Source of the DNA: Streptomyces sp. NBC_00414
GTDB lineage: Bacteria; Actinomycetota; Actinomycetes; Streptomycetales; Streptomycetaceae
Assembly: GCF_036038375.1 (NCBI RefSeq)
Contig: NZ_CP107935.1
Location: forward strand, 1,550,001 to 1,614,000
DNA length: 64,000 bases
Reading direction: 5' to 3'
In this document: positions 33,835 through 41,986 of the stretch, in pieces
Layout: each line of letters opens with the position of its first letter
How positions within the stretch are numbered: position 1 is the first letter of the stretch
Position numbers and translations under genes: made by a program
The notes under the pieces: generated by a model
The model's database searches: none
What the model was told of the DNA's origin: nothing
What the model saw: only the letters and a program-made list of their open reading frames with translations

Positions 33835-34290
33835 GTGTCGTTCGTGACTGCTTCTGCCGAGCAAGATGTTCCCGGGCGATTCGGGCCCGCCGCCACCACC
33901 GAGGCCGATCCGCGGCGGGTCGGGGTCGTGCGGACCGAGTACTCGCCCGCCCATGACGGTGACCCGGACCCGGGCGAGATCGTGTGGACGTGGGTGCCCT
34001 ACGAGGAGAACGACGGGCGGGGCAAGGACCGCCCGCTGCTCGTGGTCGCCCGGGAGGTCGCCGGTACGTTCCTCGCCGTGCAGTTGTCGAGCAAGCGGCA
34101 CGACGGCGACCGGGAGTGGGTGCCGATCGGCAGCGGGCCCTGGGACCGGTCGGGGCGCGACTCGTGGGTGGACGTGGACCGGGTGCTGCGGCTGCACGAG
34201 AAGGGGATGCGCCGGGAGGCCTGCGCCCTGGACCGGATGCGGTTCAACCTGGTGGTGCACCGGCTGCGGGAGCGCTACGGCTGGCGCTGA
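33835..34290 (+). CDS. PemK/MazF-like type II toxin, solitary
   Basis: 151 residues from GTG 33835 (GTG 33844 also possible). The core GEIVWTWVPYEENDGRGKDR, PLLVVAREVAGTFLAVQLSS and SWVDVDRVLRLHEKGMRREA is the PemK/MazF SH3-like endoribonuclease barrel; the G-x-V-W start, K-D-R-P loop and S-S segment correspond to family positions. An N-terminal extension of about 40 residues is not typical. No antitoxin gene precedes it, and the next gene is convergent, with the two 3' ends overlapping by 16 bp. Could be a housekeeping MazF-fold protein rather than an active toxin. Confidence 0.75.
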   Translation: MSFVTASAEQDVPGRFGPAATTEADPRRVGVVRTEYSPAHDGDPDPGEIVWTWVPYEENDGRGKDRPLLVVAREVAGTFLAVQLSSKRHDGDREWVPIGSGPWDRSGRDSWVDVDRVLRLHEKGMRREACALDRMRFNLVVHRLRERYGWR

Positions 34291-35111
34291 AGCGACCTGA
34301 ACGCCTCCTCGAAGGCACCCCGGACCACCGCTCCACTCGTACGGTCGAGGATGCCGAACACCACGTGCTCGAAGGTGCCGGAGAACCGGCCCTCGTCCCC
34401 GAGGAGCGCGCGGAACGCGCCCGCCACCTGCGCCGGGTCGTTCTGGAAGACCCCGCAGCCCCAGGCGCCGAGCACCAGCCGCCGGTAGCCGTGCGCCGCG
34501 GCCGTCTCCAGGACGCGCTCGGCGCGCGAGGCGAGGGCGCGCGGCAGCTCGGGCACCCGCTCCGGCGCTGTGCGCTTGATCACTCCCGCGTTGGGTGCGG
34601 CGGCGGTCAGGAATCCGGCGGTGTACGGCTCGTCGAGGAGCCGTCCCCGGTCGTCGCGGAAGACCGGGACGGCCGGTGAGTGGATCACCCGGTCGGTGTA
34701 GAAGGTGTCGCGGTGCGTCCGGTGGTGGTCGTAGAACTCACGGACCTCCACCACGCACGCGTAGAGCGCGGAGGCCCGGCACAGGGCCTCCTCCTGGGCC
34801 TGTGCGCCGTTCAGATAGCCCCCGCCCGGATTGCGCGCCGAGGAGAAGTTCAGCACCGCGACCGGACCGGTCAGCCGGCGTGCCGCCTCCAGGCTGCTCT
34901 CGCCCGTGACCTCGAAGAACGTGTCCGCCGAGCCGGTAGGAGCGAGGGAGGCCGGCGTCTCCACGGGGCCCGGCCCGTACATCCGCGTGCCCTCCCGGGC
35001 GGCGGCCACCGCCGCGGCGATCGACACCTCGCGCCCGTCGGACGCGCGATACCAACCCGCCGCGACGATCTCCTCCGTCTGCCGTGCGACCGCGCGCAGC
35101 CGTGCGCTCAT
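34275..35111 (-). CDS. Bacterial-type poly(ADP-ribose) glycohydrolase (TIGR02452 family)
   Basis: 278 residues from ATG 35111. Macrodomain-related enzyme that removes ADP-ribose polymers. The signature GGG-x(6-8)-QEE appears as NPGGGYLNGAQAQEEALCRA, where the two acidic residues are catalytic; AWGCGVFQNDPAQVAGAF is the second ADP-ribose-binding loop. Length matches the family (about 270). The gene faces the PemK/MazF-like gene with a 16-bp 3' overlap. Bacterial PARG is uncommon enough to be of interest; a matching ADP-ribosyltransferase is not visible in the window. Confidence 0.88.
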   Translation of the reverse strand: MSARLRAVARQTEEIVAAGWYRASDGREVSIAAAVAAAREGTRMYGPGPVETPASLAPTGSADTFFEVTGESSLEAARRLTGPVAVLNFSSARNPGGGYLNGAQAQEEALCRASALYACVVEVREFYDHHRTHRDTFYTDRVIHSPAVPVFRDDRGRLLDEPYTAGFLTAAAPNAGVIKRTAPERVPELPRALASRAERVLETAAAHGYRRLVLGAWGCGVFQNDPAQVAGAFRALLGDEGRFSGTFEHVVFGILDRTSGAVVRGAFEEAFRSLQRQP

Positions 35112-35368
35112 GGCGCCACCCCTGTAGGCGCCGTGCTCGCGCCCCGCGCGATCTCCCCCGATACCCCCGTGGCATCCCCCGTCGTGCTCATGAACGCATG
35201 GTGAGCGATCCTGGTACAGAGCTGCAACAGAGTTTCACGCACCCAAAAGCGGCGATACGCACCCTTGTGCGAACCGGCTCAAGGGTCTTGGGTGGGACGA
35301 GCGTCTGTCGGGTCGGCCCATCCGAAGCCGGCCCGACGGCATGGATGGAATCTCAGGAGGATCCCGAC

Positions 35369-36760
35369 ATGTCCGATTCGGCGAGTGACTGTACGGAGCC
35401 ACGCCGCTCCACCGTCACCGAGGCCGAAGTGGAGGCACTGGTCCGCGGCATCTGCTTCAAGACCGGACCGCCCCGCTTCCTCGGTGTGGAACTCGAATGG
35501 CTCGTCCACGAGCCGCGCTCCCCGCGGCTCCCCGTACCACCAGAACGTCGCGAAGCGGCCTTCGCCGCAGTGCGGGCACTGCCCCTCAGCTCGGCGGTCA
35601 CCGTCGAACCGGGCGGCCAGCTGGAGCTCAGCTCCGCACCCGCAGCCTCCCTCATGGAGTGCATCGCATCCGTCTCCGCCGACCTCGACGCCGTACGCGC
35701 GGTACTGCGCGAGGCGGGTCTCGCCCTCAGCGGACTGGGCCAGGACCCCTGGAACGAACCCACCCGGTTCCTCCATGAGCCGCGCTACGACGCCATGGAG
35801 ACCTGTCTCGACCGCACGGGCCCCGAGGGCCGCGCCATGATGTGCTCCTCCGCCTCCGTCCAGGTCTGCCTGGACGCCGGGTACGAGGAGCCCGGACCGC
35901 TCGGTCTCGGGCGGCGCTGGTGGCTGGCGCACCAGCTGGGCGCGGTACTGGTGGGCGCGTTCGCCAATTCCCCGATGGCCCGCGGCCGGCCCACGGGCTG
36001 GCGCTCCACCCGGCAGTCCCTGTGGGCCGCGATGGATCCGGGCCGCACCAGCGCCCCGCCCCTCGACGGCGACCCTCGGGCCGCCTGGGCGCGGCACGTC
36101 CTGGACGCGCCGGTGATGTGCGTACGGGCGCCCAGCGGGCCCTGGGACGTGCCGGAGGGCCTGAGTTTCCGGGACTGGACGCGGTCCGACGCACCACCCG
36201 GCCGGGAGGATCTCGACTACCACCAGACGACCCTGTTCCCGCCGGTGCGCCCACGCGGGCACCTTGAGCTGCGCATGATCGACGCGCAGCCGGGCGACGA
36301 CGGCTGGATCGTGCCGCTGGCCGTGACGACGGCACTGTTCGACGACGCGGAGGCCGCCGAGACCGCCTACCGGACGGTTAAACCGCTCGCCGAGCGGGCC
36401 GGCTCACTGCCCGCCCCGCTCAACGCGCTGTGGACCACCGCCGCCCGCTCGGGCCTGGCCGATCCCGAGCTGCGGGAGGCGGCCGTGACCTGCTTCGCGG
36501 CGGCGGCCGACGCGCTGCCCCGGATCGGCGCGAGCACCGAGGTGCGGCGGGCGGTCGCGGAGTTCACCGACCGCTATGTGGCCAGGGGCCGCTGTCCGGC
36601 CGACGACCTGCTCGACCGTGCCGCCGACTCCGGTCATCCGCAGCACGGCACACTCCACGGCACGGAACAGGCCGCGGGGCAGAGCACGGAACAGCACACG
36701 GAACGGCGCACCGAACAGCGCACAGAACACCTGCTCAGCGGGAAGGACCTCCGCTCATGA
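35369..36760 (+). CDS. egtA: EgtA, glutamate-cysteine ligase of ergothioneine synthesis
   Basis: 463 residues; GGAGG lies 8 bases before ATG 35369. Makes gamma-glutamylcysteine, the sulfur donor for EgtB. Conserved pieces: RFLGVELEWLVHE (ATP/Mg Glu), EPGGQLELSSAP, MMCSSASVQVCLDAG and HLELRMIDAQPGDDGW of the GCS2 family. It overlaps egtB by 4 bp (ATGA). The C-terminal 30-40 residues carry repeated T-E-Q/T-E-R units encoded by slipped tandem repeats (36655-36735) and are not part of the enzyme fold. Confidence 0.95.
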   Translation: MSDSASDCTEPRRSTVTEAEVEALVRGICFKTGPPRFLGVELEWLVHEPRSPRLPVPPERREAAFAAVRALPLSSAVTVEPGGQLELSSAPAASLMECIASVSADLDAVRAVLREAGLALSGLGQDPWNEPTRFLHEPRYDAMETCLDRTGPEGRAMMCSSASVQVCLDAGYEEPGPLGLGRRWWLAHQLGAVLVGAFANSPMARGRPTGWRSTRQSLWAAMDPGRTSAPPLDGDPRAAWARHVLDAPVMCVRAPSGPWDVPEGLSFRDWTRSDAPPGREDLDYHQTTLFPPVRPRGHLELRMIDAQPGDDGWIVPLAVTTALFDDAEAAETAYRTVKPLAERAGSLPAPLNALWTTAARSGLADPELREAAVTCFAAAADALPRIGASTEVRRAVAEFTDRYVARGRCPADDLLDRAADSGHPQHGTLHGTEQAAGQSTEQHTERRTEQRTEHLLSGKDLRS

Positions 36761-38103
36761 CCGACCCCGGTACCGGCATCTCTCTCGACGACCCGGAGAC
36801 GCTCAGGAAGCGTGCGCTGGCGGCGCTGCTCGCGGCCCGTGAGCGCACCGCGCTGCTGACCTCCTGCGTCGAGGACCCCGAACTGACCGCGCAGCACTCG
36901 CCGTTGATGTCCCCGCTGGTGTGGGACCTCGCGCACATCGGCAACCAGGAAGAACTGTGGCTGCTGCGGACCGTCGCGGGCCGTGACGCGATGCGGCCCG
37001 ACATCGACGGCCTGTACGACGCGTTCGAGCACCCGCGTTCCGAGCGGCCCTCGCTTCCGCTGCTGCCGCCCGCCGAGGCCCGCAGCTATGCCGCCGAGGT
37101 ACGCGGACGGGCACTGGACATCCTGGAGAGCACCGCGTTCCAGGGCACCGGCGCCCCGCTGACCGAGGCGGGCTTCGCCTTCGGCATGATCGCCCAGCAC
37201 GAACAGCAGCACGACGAGACCATGCTGATAACCCATCAGCTCCGCAGAGGGCCGGTGGCGCTGACGGCACCGGACCCGATGCCCGTCCCCGCGTTCACCG
37301 GACCGGCCGAAGTGCTGGTCCCGGGCGGCCCGTTCACGATGGGCACGTCCACCGAGCCGTGGGCGCTGGACAACGAACGGCCGGCGCACGCGCGTCTGGT
37401 GCCGCCGTTCTTCATCGACACCACCCCGGTGACGAACGAGGCGTACCAGGCGTTCATCGCGGACGGCGGCTACACCGACCGGCGCTGGTGGGCACCGGCC
37501 GGCTGGTCCCACATCCGGGAACACTCCATCGAGGCACCGCTGTTCTGGCGGCGCGACGGCGGGCAGTGGCTGCGGCGGCGCTTCGGCGCCACCGAGGTCG
37601 TACCGCCGAACGAGCCCGTCCTGCACGTCAGCTGGTACGAGGCCGACGCGTACGCGCGCTGGGCGGGGCGGCGGCTGCCGAGCGAGGCCGAGTGGGAGAA
37701 GGCCGCCCGGCACGACCCGGAGACCGGCCGCTCGACGCGCTACCCGTGGGGCGACGCCGACCCCACACCCGAGCACGCCAACCTCGGCCAGCGCCATCTG
37801 CGCCCGGCCCCGGCGGGCAGCTACCCGGAGGGTCAGTCACCCCTGGGCGTACGGCAGCTGATCGGTGACGTGTGGGAGTGGACGTCCAGCGAGCTGCTCC
37901 CCTACCCGGGCTTCCACGCCTTCCCGTACAGGGAGTACTCGGAGGTGTTCTTCGGCTCCGAGCACAAGGTGCTGCGCGGTGGCTCGTTCGCCGTGGACGC
38001 GGTGGCCTGCCGGGGGACGTTCCGCAACTGGGACTACCCGGTCCGGCGGCAGATCTTCTCCGGGTTCCGTACCGCCCGGGACGCCCCCGCGGACAGCGTC
38101 TGA
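36757..38103 (+). CDS. egtB: EgtB, sulfoxide synthase of ergothioneine synthesis
   Basis: 448 residues. Iron enzyme joining gamma-glutamylcysteine and hercynine with oxygen. The N-terminal DinB-like domain has WDLAHIGNQEELWLLRT and the iron site IAQHEQQHDET (H-x3-H-x-E); the C-terminal formylglycine-generating-enzyme domain has PFTMGTSTEPWALDNERPAH, AGRRLPSEAEWEKAARHDP and VWEWTSSELLPYPGF. It is translationally coupled at both ends (ATGA with egtA; TGATG with egtC). Confidence 0.96.
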   Translation: MTDPGTGISLDDPETLRKRALAALLAARERTALLTSCVEDPELTAQHSPLMSPLVWDLAHIGNQEELWLLRTVAGRDAMRPDIDGLYDAFEHPRSERPSLPLLPPAEARSYAAEVRGRALDILESTAFQGTGAPLTEAGFAFGMIAQHEQQHDETMLITHQLRRGPVALTAPDPMPVPAFTGPAEVLVPGGPFTMGTSTEPWALDNERPAHARLVPPFFIDTTPVTNEAYQAFIADGGYTDRRWWAPAGWSHIREHSIEAPLFWRRDGGQWLRRRFGATEVVPPNEPVLHVSWYEADAYARWAGRRLPSEAEWEKAARHDPETGRSTRYPWGDADPTPEHANLGQRHLRPAPAGSYPEGQSPLGVRQLIGDVWEWTSSELLPYPGFHAFPYREYSEVFFGSEHKVLRGGSFAVDAVACRGTFRNWDYPVRRQIFSGFRTARDAPADSV

Positions 38104-38909
38104 TGTGCCGTCATCTGGCATACCTGGGGCCCGAGGAGCCGCTGGGGCGGCTCCTCGTGGACCCGGCACACAGCCTGTACCGCCAGTCCTGGGCGCCCCG
38201 GCGCCAGCGGCACGGGACCGTCAACGCCGACGGTTTCGGAGTCGGCTGGTACGCCGAGGGTGATCCTGTGCCCGGGCGCTACCGGCGCACCGGGCCCATC
38301 TGGGGCGACCAGTCCTTCGCGGACCTCGGGCGGGTGGTGCGCTCGGGCGCGCTGCTCGCCGCGGTGCGCGACGCGACCCTGGCCGGGGCGGACGGGGAGG
38401 CCGCGGCGGCCCCGTTCGCCGCGGGCACCTGGCTGTTCAGCCACAACGGCGCGGTCGCCGGCTGGCCGCGCTCGCTGGCCCCGCTGGCCCGCACGCTGCC
38501 CGCCGCGGACCTGCTGTCGATGGAGGCGCGCTGCGACTCGGCGTTCGTCTGGGCGCTGGTCCTCAACCGGCTGCGCGGCGGCGACGAGGAGGGCCAGGCC
38601 CTGGCCGACACGGTTCTCGACGTCGCGGCGGCGGCCCCCGGCTCCCGCCTCAACCTGCTGCTCACCAACGGCGAGGTGATCGCCGCCACCGCCTGGGGCG
38701 ACACGCTCTGGTACCTGACCGAGCCCGGCCGGCGCACCGTCGTCGCGTCCGAGCCGTACGACGACGATCCGCACTGGCAGGAGGTGCCGGACCGGACGCT
38801 GCTCGCCGCGAGCCGCACGGACGTCCTGCTCACCCCGCTCAAGGACATCGACGAACACCTGGCATCCGCACCAAGAGCATCCGTACCCAGCAAGGAGCCC
38901 AGTACGTGA
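38103..38909 (+). CDS. egtC: EgtC, gamma-glutamyl hydrolase of ergothioneine synthesis
   Basis: 268 residues beginning MCRHLAYLGPEEPLGRLL. Class II glutamine-amidotransferase fold with Cys2 as N-terminal nucleophile; it removes glutamate from the EgtB product. NADGFGVGWYAEGDPVPGRY and TWLFSHNGAVAGWPR are the conserved active-site loops. Its start overlaps the egtB stop by one base and its stop overlaps the egtD GTG (GTGA). Confidence 0.95.
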   Translation: MCRHLAYLGPEEPLGRLLVDPAHSLYRQSWAPRRQRHGTVNADGFGVGWYAEGDPVPGRYRRTGPIWGDQSFADLGRVVRSGALLAAVRDATLAGADGEAAAAPFAAGTWLFSHNGAVAGWPRSLAPLARTLPAADLLSMEARCDSAFVWALVLNRLRGGDEEGQALADTVLDVAAAAPGSRLNLLLTNGEVIAATAWGDTLWYLTEPGRRTVVASEPYDDDPHWQEVPDRTLLAASRTDVLLTPLKDIDEHLASAPRASVPSKEPST

Positions 38910-39868
38910 GTCCGTTCCTGGTCACCCGCACGCTGCCCGAGGACGCCACGGACGCCGCCCTGCGCGCCGACGTCCTGCACGGCCTGACCCGCACTCCGAA
39001 GACGCTCCCGCCCAAGTGGTTCTACGACGCGCTCGGCAGCGAGCTCTTCGAGAAGATCACCGCGCTGCCCGAGTACTACCCCACCCGCGCCGAGGCCGAG
39101 ATCCTCGCCGGCCGCGCCCCCGAGATCGCCGCCGCGACCGGCGCCCGCACCCTGGTCGAACTGGGCTCCGGCTCGTCCGAGAAGACCCGGCACCTGCTCG
39201 ACGCGCTGCCCGCCCTGCACACCTATGTACCGGTGGACGTGAGCGAGAGCGCGCTCACGCAGGCCGGTGAGGCGCTGCTCGCCGAGCGTCCCTCGCTCGC
39301 CGTGCACGCGCTGATCGCCGACTTCACCAAGGACCTGGCACTTCCGGACACTCCCGGGCCGCGGCTCGTCGCGTTCCTCGGCGGCACGCTCGGCAATCTG
39401 CTGCCCGCCGAACGCGCCTCGTTCCTGGCGTCCGTACGTTCCCTGCTGTCGCCCGGCGACGCGCTGCTCCTCGGCACCGACCTGGTGAAGGACGAGTCGG
39501 TGCTCGTCGCCGCCTACGACGACTCCGCCGGGGTGACGGCCGCGTTCGACAAGAACGTGCTGAGCGTCGTCAACCGCGAGCTCGGCGCGGACTTCGATCC
39601 CGACGACTTCAGCCATGTCGCCCGCTGGAACGCCGAGGAGGAGTGGATCGAGATGCGGCTGCGCGCCCGTTCGGCGCTCACCGTCAAGATCCCCGCGCTC
39701 GACATCGCCGTGGAGTTCGCCGAGGGCGAGGAGATGCGCACCGAGGTGTCGGCGAAGTTCCGTGAGGAGGGCGTACGCGCGGAGCTGGCCGCGACCGGAT
39801 TCGAACTCGCCCACTGGTGGACGGACACCGAGGGGAGGTTCGCGCTGTCGCTGAGCACGGCCCGGTGA
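38906..39868 (+). CDS. egtD: EgtD, L-histidine N-alpha-methyltransferase
   Basis: 320 residues from GTG 38906. Adds three methyl groups to histidine, giving hercynine. LPPKWFYDALGSELFEKITA, LPEYYPTRAEAEIL, the SAM loop LVELGSGSSEKTRHLLDAL and VAFLGGTLGNLLPAERASFL are the hallmarks of the EgtD (methyltransf_33) family. It closes the egtABCD operon; egtE, the PLP lyase of the last step, is not adjacent and must be elsewhere. Confidence 0.96.
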   Translation: MSPFLVTRTLPEDATDAALRADVLHGLTRTPKTLPPKWFYDALGSELFEKITALPEYYPTRAEAEILAGRAPEIAAATGARTLVELGSGSSEKTRHLLDALPALHTYVPVDVSESALTQAGEALLAERPSLAVHALIADFTKDLALPDTPGPRLVAFLGGTLGNLLPAERASFLASVRSLLSPGDALLLGTDLVKDESVLVAAYDDSAGVTAAFDKNVLSVVNRELGADFDPDDFSHVARWNAEEEWIEMRLRARSALTVKIPALDIAVEFAEGEEMRTEVSAKFREEGVRAELAATGFELAHWWTDTEGRFALSLSTAR

Positions 39869-39992
39869 CAGCCGCCGGACCGGCGCCCGCGGTGACTCCT
39901 GTCCCCCGGGCCCACATCTCGCGGTCCCCCGTCTCGTGGGGCACCGTGGAACGACACGTGGCACACGGGCCACGGCGGAGAGGAGCACCCGC

Positions 39993-40208
39993 ATGTCCGA
40001 CCACACCTATCGGGTCACCGAGATCGTCGGTACCTCGCACGAGGGAATCGACCAGGCGATCCGCAACGGGGTCGCCCGGGCCTCGCAGACGCTGCGCAAC
40101 CTCGACTGGTTCGAGGTCACGCAGGTGCGCGGACAGATCGAGGACGGGCAGGTCAAGCACTACCAGGTCGGCCTGAAGGTCGGCTTCCGCCTGGAGGACT
40201 CGGCCTGA
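39993..40208 (+). CDS. Dodecin (flavin-storage protein)
   Basis: 71 residues, the usual dodecin size. HTYRVTEIVGTSHEGIDQAI, NGVARASQTLRNLDWFEVTQ and VKHYQVGLKVGFRLE match the family, including the aromatic Trp that stacks on flavin. Dodecamers hold FMN/FAD or related flavins and limit photochemical damage. GGAGAGGAG precedes ATG 39993. A strong terminator follows the stop. Confidence 0.95.
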   Translation: MSDHTYRVTEIVGTSHEGIDQAIRNGVARASQTLRNLDWFEVTQVRGQIEDGQVKHYQVGLKVGFRLEDSA

Positions 40209-40229
40209 CGACCGCCCGCCGACGGCCCC

Positions 40230-40258
40230 GGCCGGCCCGCACATGGCACGGGCCGGCC
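40230..40258. terminator. Hairpin terminator after the dodecin gene
   Basis: GGCCGGCCCG (40230-40239) pairs perfectly with CGGGCCGGCC (40249-40258), a 10-bp stem and 9-base loop, placed 22 bp after the stop. No T-tract, as is common in Streptomyces. Confidence 0.7.
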
Positions 40259-40330
40259 AGTGGCACGGCGGGAACGCCAGTGGCACGGCGGGAACGAGGG
40301 CGGACCCGGGGTTCCCTCAGGCAGGGCCCC

Positions 40331-40846
40331 TCAGGTCCGCCCGTCGCGCTCCTGCGCCTCCTTCAGCGCCGCCGACGCGGCGGCCCAGCGGGCCCGTACG
40401 ACGGTGAACCCGGCCCGTTCGGCCTCCTCGCACACCAGCTCGTCGTCGTCCACCAGCACCCGGATCTCGCGGCTGCGGTCCAGCTCGCGGAGGATCTGCA
40501 GCTTGGTGCGCCGGGCGGGCCTGCGGTCGTCGTTGCGGCGCATCCGGATACGGCCCTCGGGCAGCCCCTGGGCGGCGATCCAGGCCTCCGTGTCCTTGCG
40601 GCAGCGCTCGGGCCGCCCGGTCAGATACAGCACCTCGCACTCCCGGGCGTGCTCCAGCGCCAGCGCCACCCCCTCGGCCAGCGGCGGATCGTCCGGCGCT
40701 GCGGCGAAGAAGGCGTCCCAGTCCCGCGGCCGGCCCTCCAGGAACCGCTGCCGGTGCCCGGTGTCGGCGAGCGTGCCGTCGAGGTCGAAGACGGCAAGGG
40801 GCCTGCGCGCGTCCGACTCGGGGCGTGTCCTGCTGTTGTTCGTCAC
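40331..40846 (-). CDS. HAD-superfamily phosphatase
   Basis: 171 residues from GTG 40846. FDLDGTLADTGHRQRFLEGR holds the nucleophile and the family motif I; EVLYLTGRPERCRKDTEAWI is motif II; LVDDDELVCEEAERAGFTVV is motif IV. The layout is that of the small HAD proteins related to polynucleotide kinase 3'-phosphatase or acid phosphatase III, which act on nucleic acid or small phosphates. It is transcribed opposite to the LLM gene 84 bp away. Confidence 0.9.
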   Translation of the reverse strand: MTNNSRTRPESDARRPLAVFDLDGTLADTGHRQRFLEGRPRDWDAFFAAAPDDPPLAEGVALALEHARECEVLYLTGRPERCRKDTEAWIAAQGLPEGRIRMRRNDDRRPARRTKLQILRELDRSREIRVLVDDDELVCEEAERAGFTVVRARWAAASAALKEAQERDGRT

Positions 40847-40930
40847 GGCGGCCAGCCTAGGACGCGATCTTGCGCCACTTCTCATCCGCCCGGCCGGGAA
40901 TCCTGGGGCGCCACCGCTGTTGAACACCGT

Positions 40931-41932
40931 GTGAGCTCTGTGATCGCGTCGACCCGTTTCTCCGTCCTCGACCGCTCCCGCACCCGTGAGGGGCACGCGG
41001 CGCCCGAGGCGCTGCGCGACACCGTCCGGCTGGCGCGGGAGCTGGAGGAGCTCGGCTACCACCGGGTCTGGGTCTCCGAGCACCACGGCGTGCCGGGGGT
41101 CGCGGGGTCCGCGCCGACCGTGCTGGCCGCCGCGGTCGCCGCCGCGACGCGCACGATCCGGGTGGGCACGGGCGGTGTGATGCTGCCCAACCACCAGCCC
41201 CTGGTGGTGGCCGAGCAGTTCGGTGTCCTGGAGTCCCTGTTCCCCGGCCGCATCGACATGGGCCTGGGCCGCTCCGTCGGGTTCACGGACGGCGTACGGA
41301 AGGCGCTGGGCCGGGACAAGGACGTCGCCGACGACTTCGCGGCCCAGCTGGACGAGCTGCTCGGCTGGTTCCGCGGCACGTCCCCGACCGGCGTGCACGC
41401 GTACCCCGCCGAGGGCCTGACCGTGGCGCCGTTCGTGCTGGCCATGGGCGAGGGCGCCACGATCGCCGCCCGGGCCGGCCTGCCGATGGTGATCGGTGAC
41501 CTCAGGAACCGCGAGAAGATGCGGCGCGGTGTCGACCACTACCGGGAATCGTTCCGCCCCTCCGCCTGGGCACGGGAGCCGTACGTCGTCATCTCGGGCA
41601 CGGTCGCGGTCGCGGCGACCCCCGAGGAGGCCCGCCGTCTGCTGCTCCCCGAGGCCTGGTCGATGGCGTACTCACGCACGCACGGTACGTTCCCGCCGTT
41701 GCCGCCCGCCGAGCGCGTCGAGGCCCTGACGATGACGGACCGGGAGCGCGGCTTCCACGAGTCCGGGCTCGCCGGGCACATCGCCGGCACCGAGGACGAG
41801 GTCGCCGACGAGCTGGAGACGGTGATCAAGGACACCGGCGCCGACGAGGTCCTGGTCACGACCAGTACGTACGACCGGGACGCGCTGCTGGACTCGTACC
41901 GGAGGCTGGCGAGGGTCGCGGGCCTCGGCTGA
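40931..41932 (+). CDS. LLM-class flavin-dependent monooxygenase (MsnO8-like)
   Basis: 333 residues from GTG 40931; GTG 40940 is nearly as good. FSVLDRSRTREGHAAPEALR, LEELGYHRVWVSEHHGVPGV, GGVMLPNHQPLVVAEQFGVL and FPGRIDMGLGRSVGFTDGVR are typical of the bacterial-luciferase-like MsnO8 group. Such enzymes hydroxylate or oxygenate with reduced FMN. Substrate unknown. It ends 54 bp before the convergent acyl-CoA synthetase. Confidence 0.92.
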   Translation: MSSVIASTRFSVLDRSRTREGHAAPEALRDTVRLARELEELGYHRVWVSEHHGVPGVAGSAPTVLAAAVAAATRTIRVGTGGVMLPNHQPLVVAEQFGVLESLFPGRIDMGLGRSVGFTDGVRKALGRDKDVADDFAAQLDELLGWFRGTSPTGVHAYPAEGLTVAPFVLAMGEGATIAARAGLPMVIGDLRNREKMRRGVDHYRESFRPSAWAREPYVVISGTVAVAATPEEARRLLLPEAWSMAYSRTHGTFPPLPPAERVEALTMTDRERGFHESGLAGHIAGTEDEVADELETVIKDTGADEVLVTTSTYDRDALLDSYRRLARVAGLG

Positions 41933-41944
41933 CCCGGGTTCCGC

Positions 41945-41986
41945 CCGGCCGCCGTATCAGGACTTGCCTCGTCAGGACTTGCCGCG
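41945..41986. repeat. Tandem TCAGGACTTGC repeat between convergent genes
   Basis: Two exact copies of TCAGGACTTGC, plus a partial third, in the gap between convergent stops. Slippage repeat; no role assigned. Confidence 0.5.

Noticed and set aside
30201..34260. Very long minus-strand frames (775 and 1040 residues) over the amidase-flotillin region
   Set aside because: They are high-GC shadows of well-identified plus-strand genes and have no recognisable motif.
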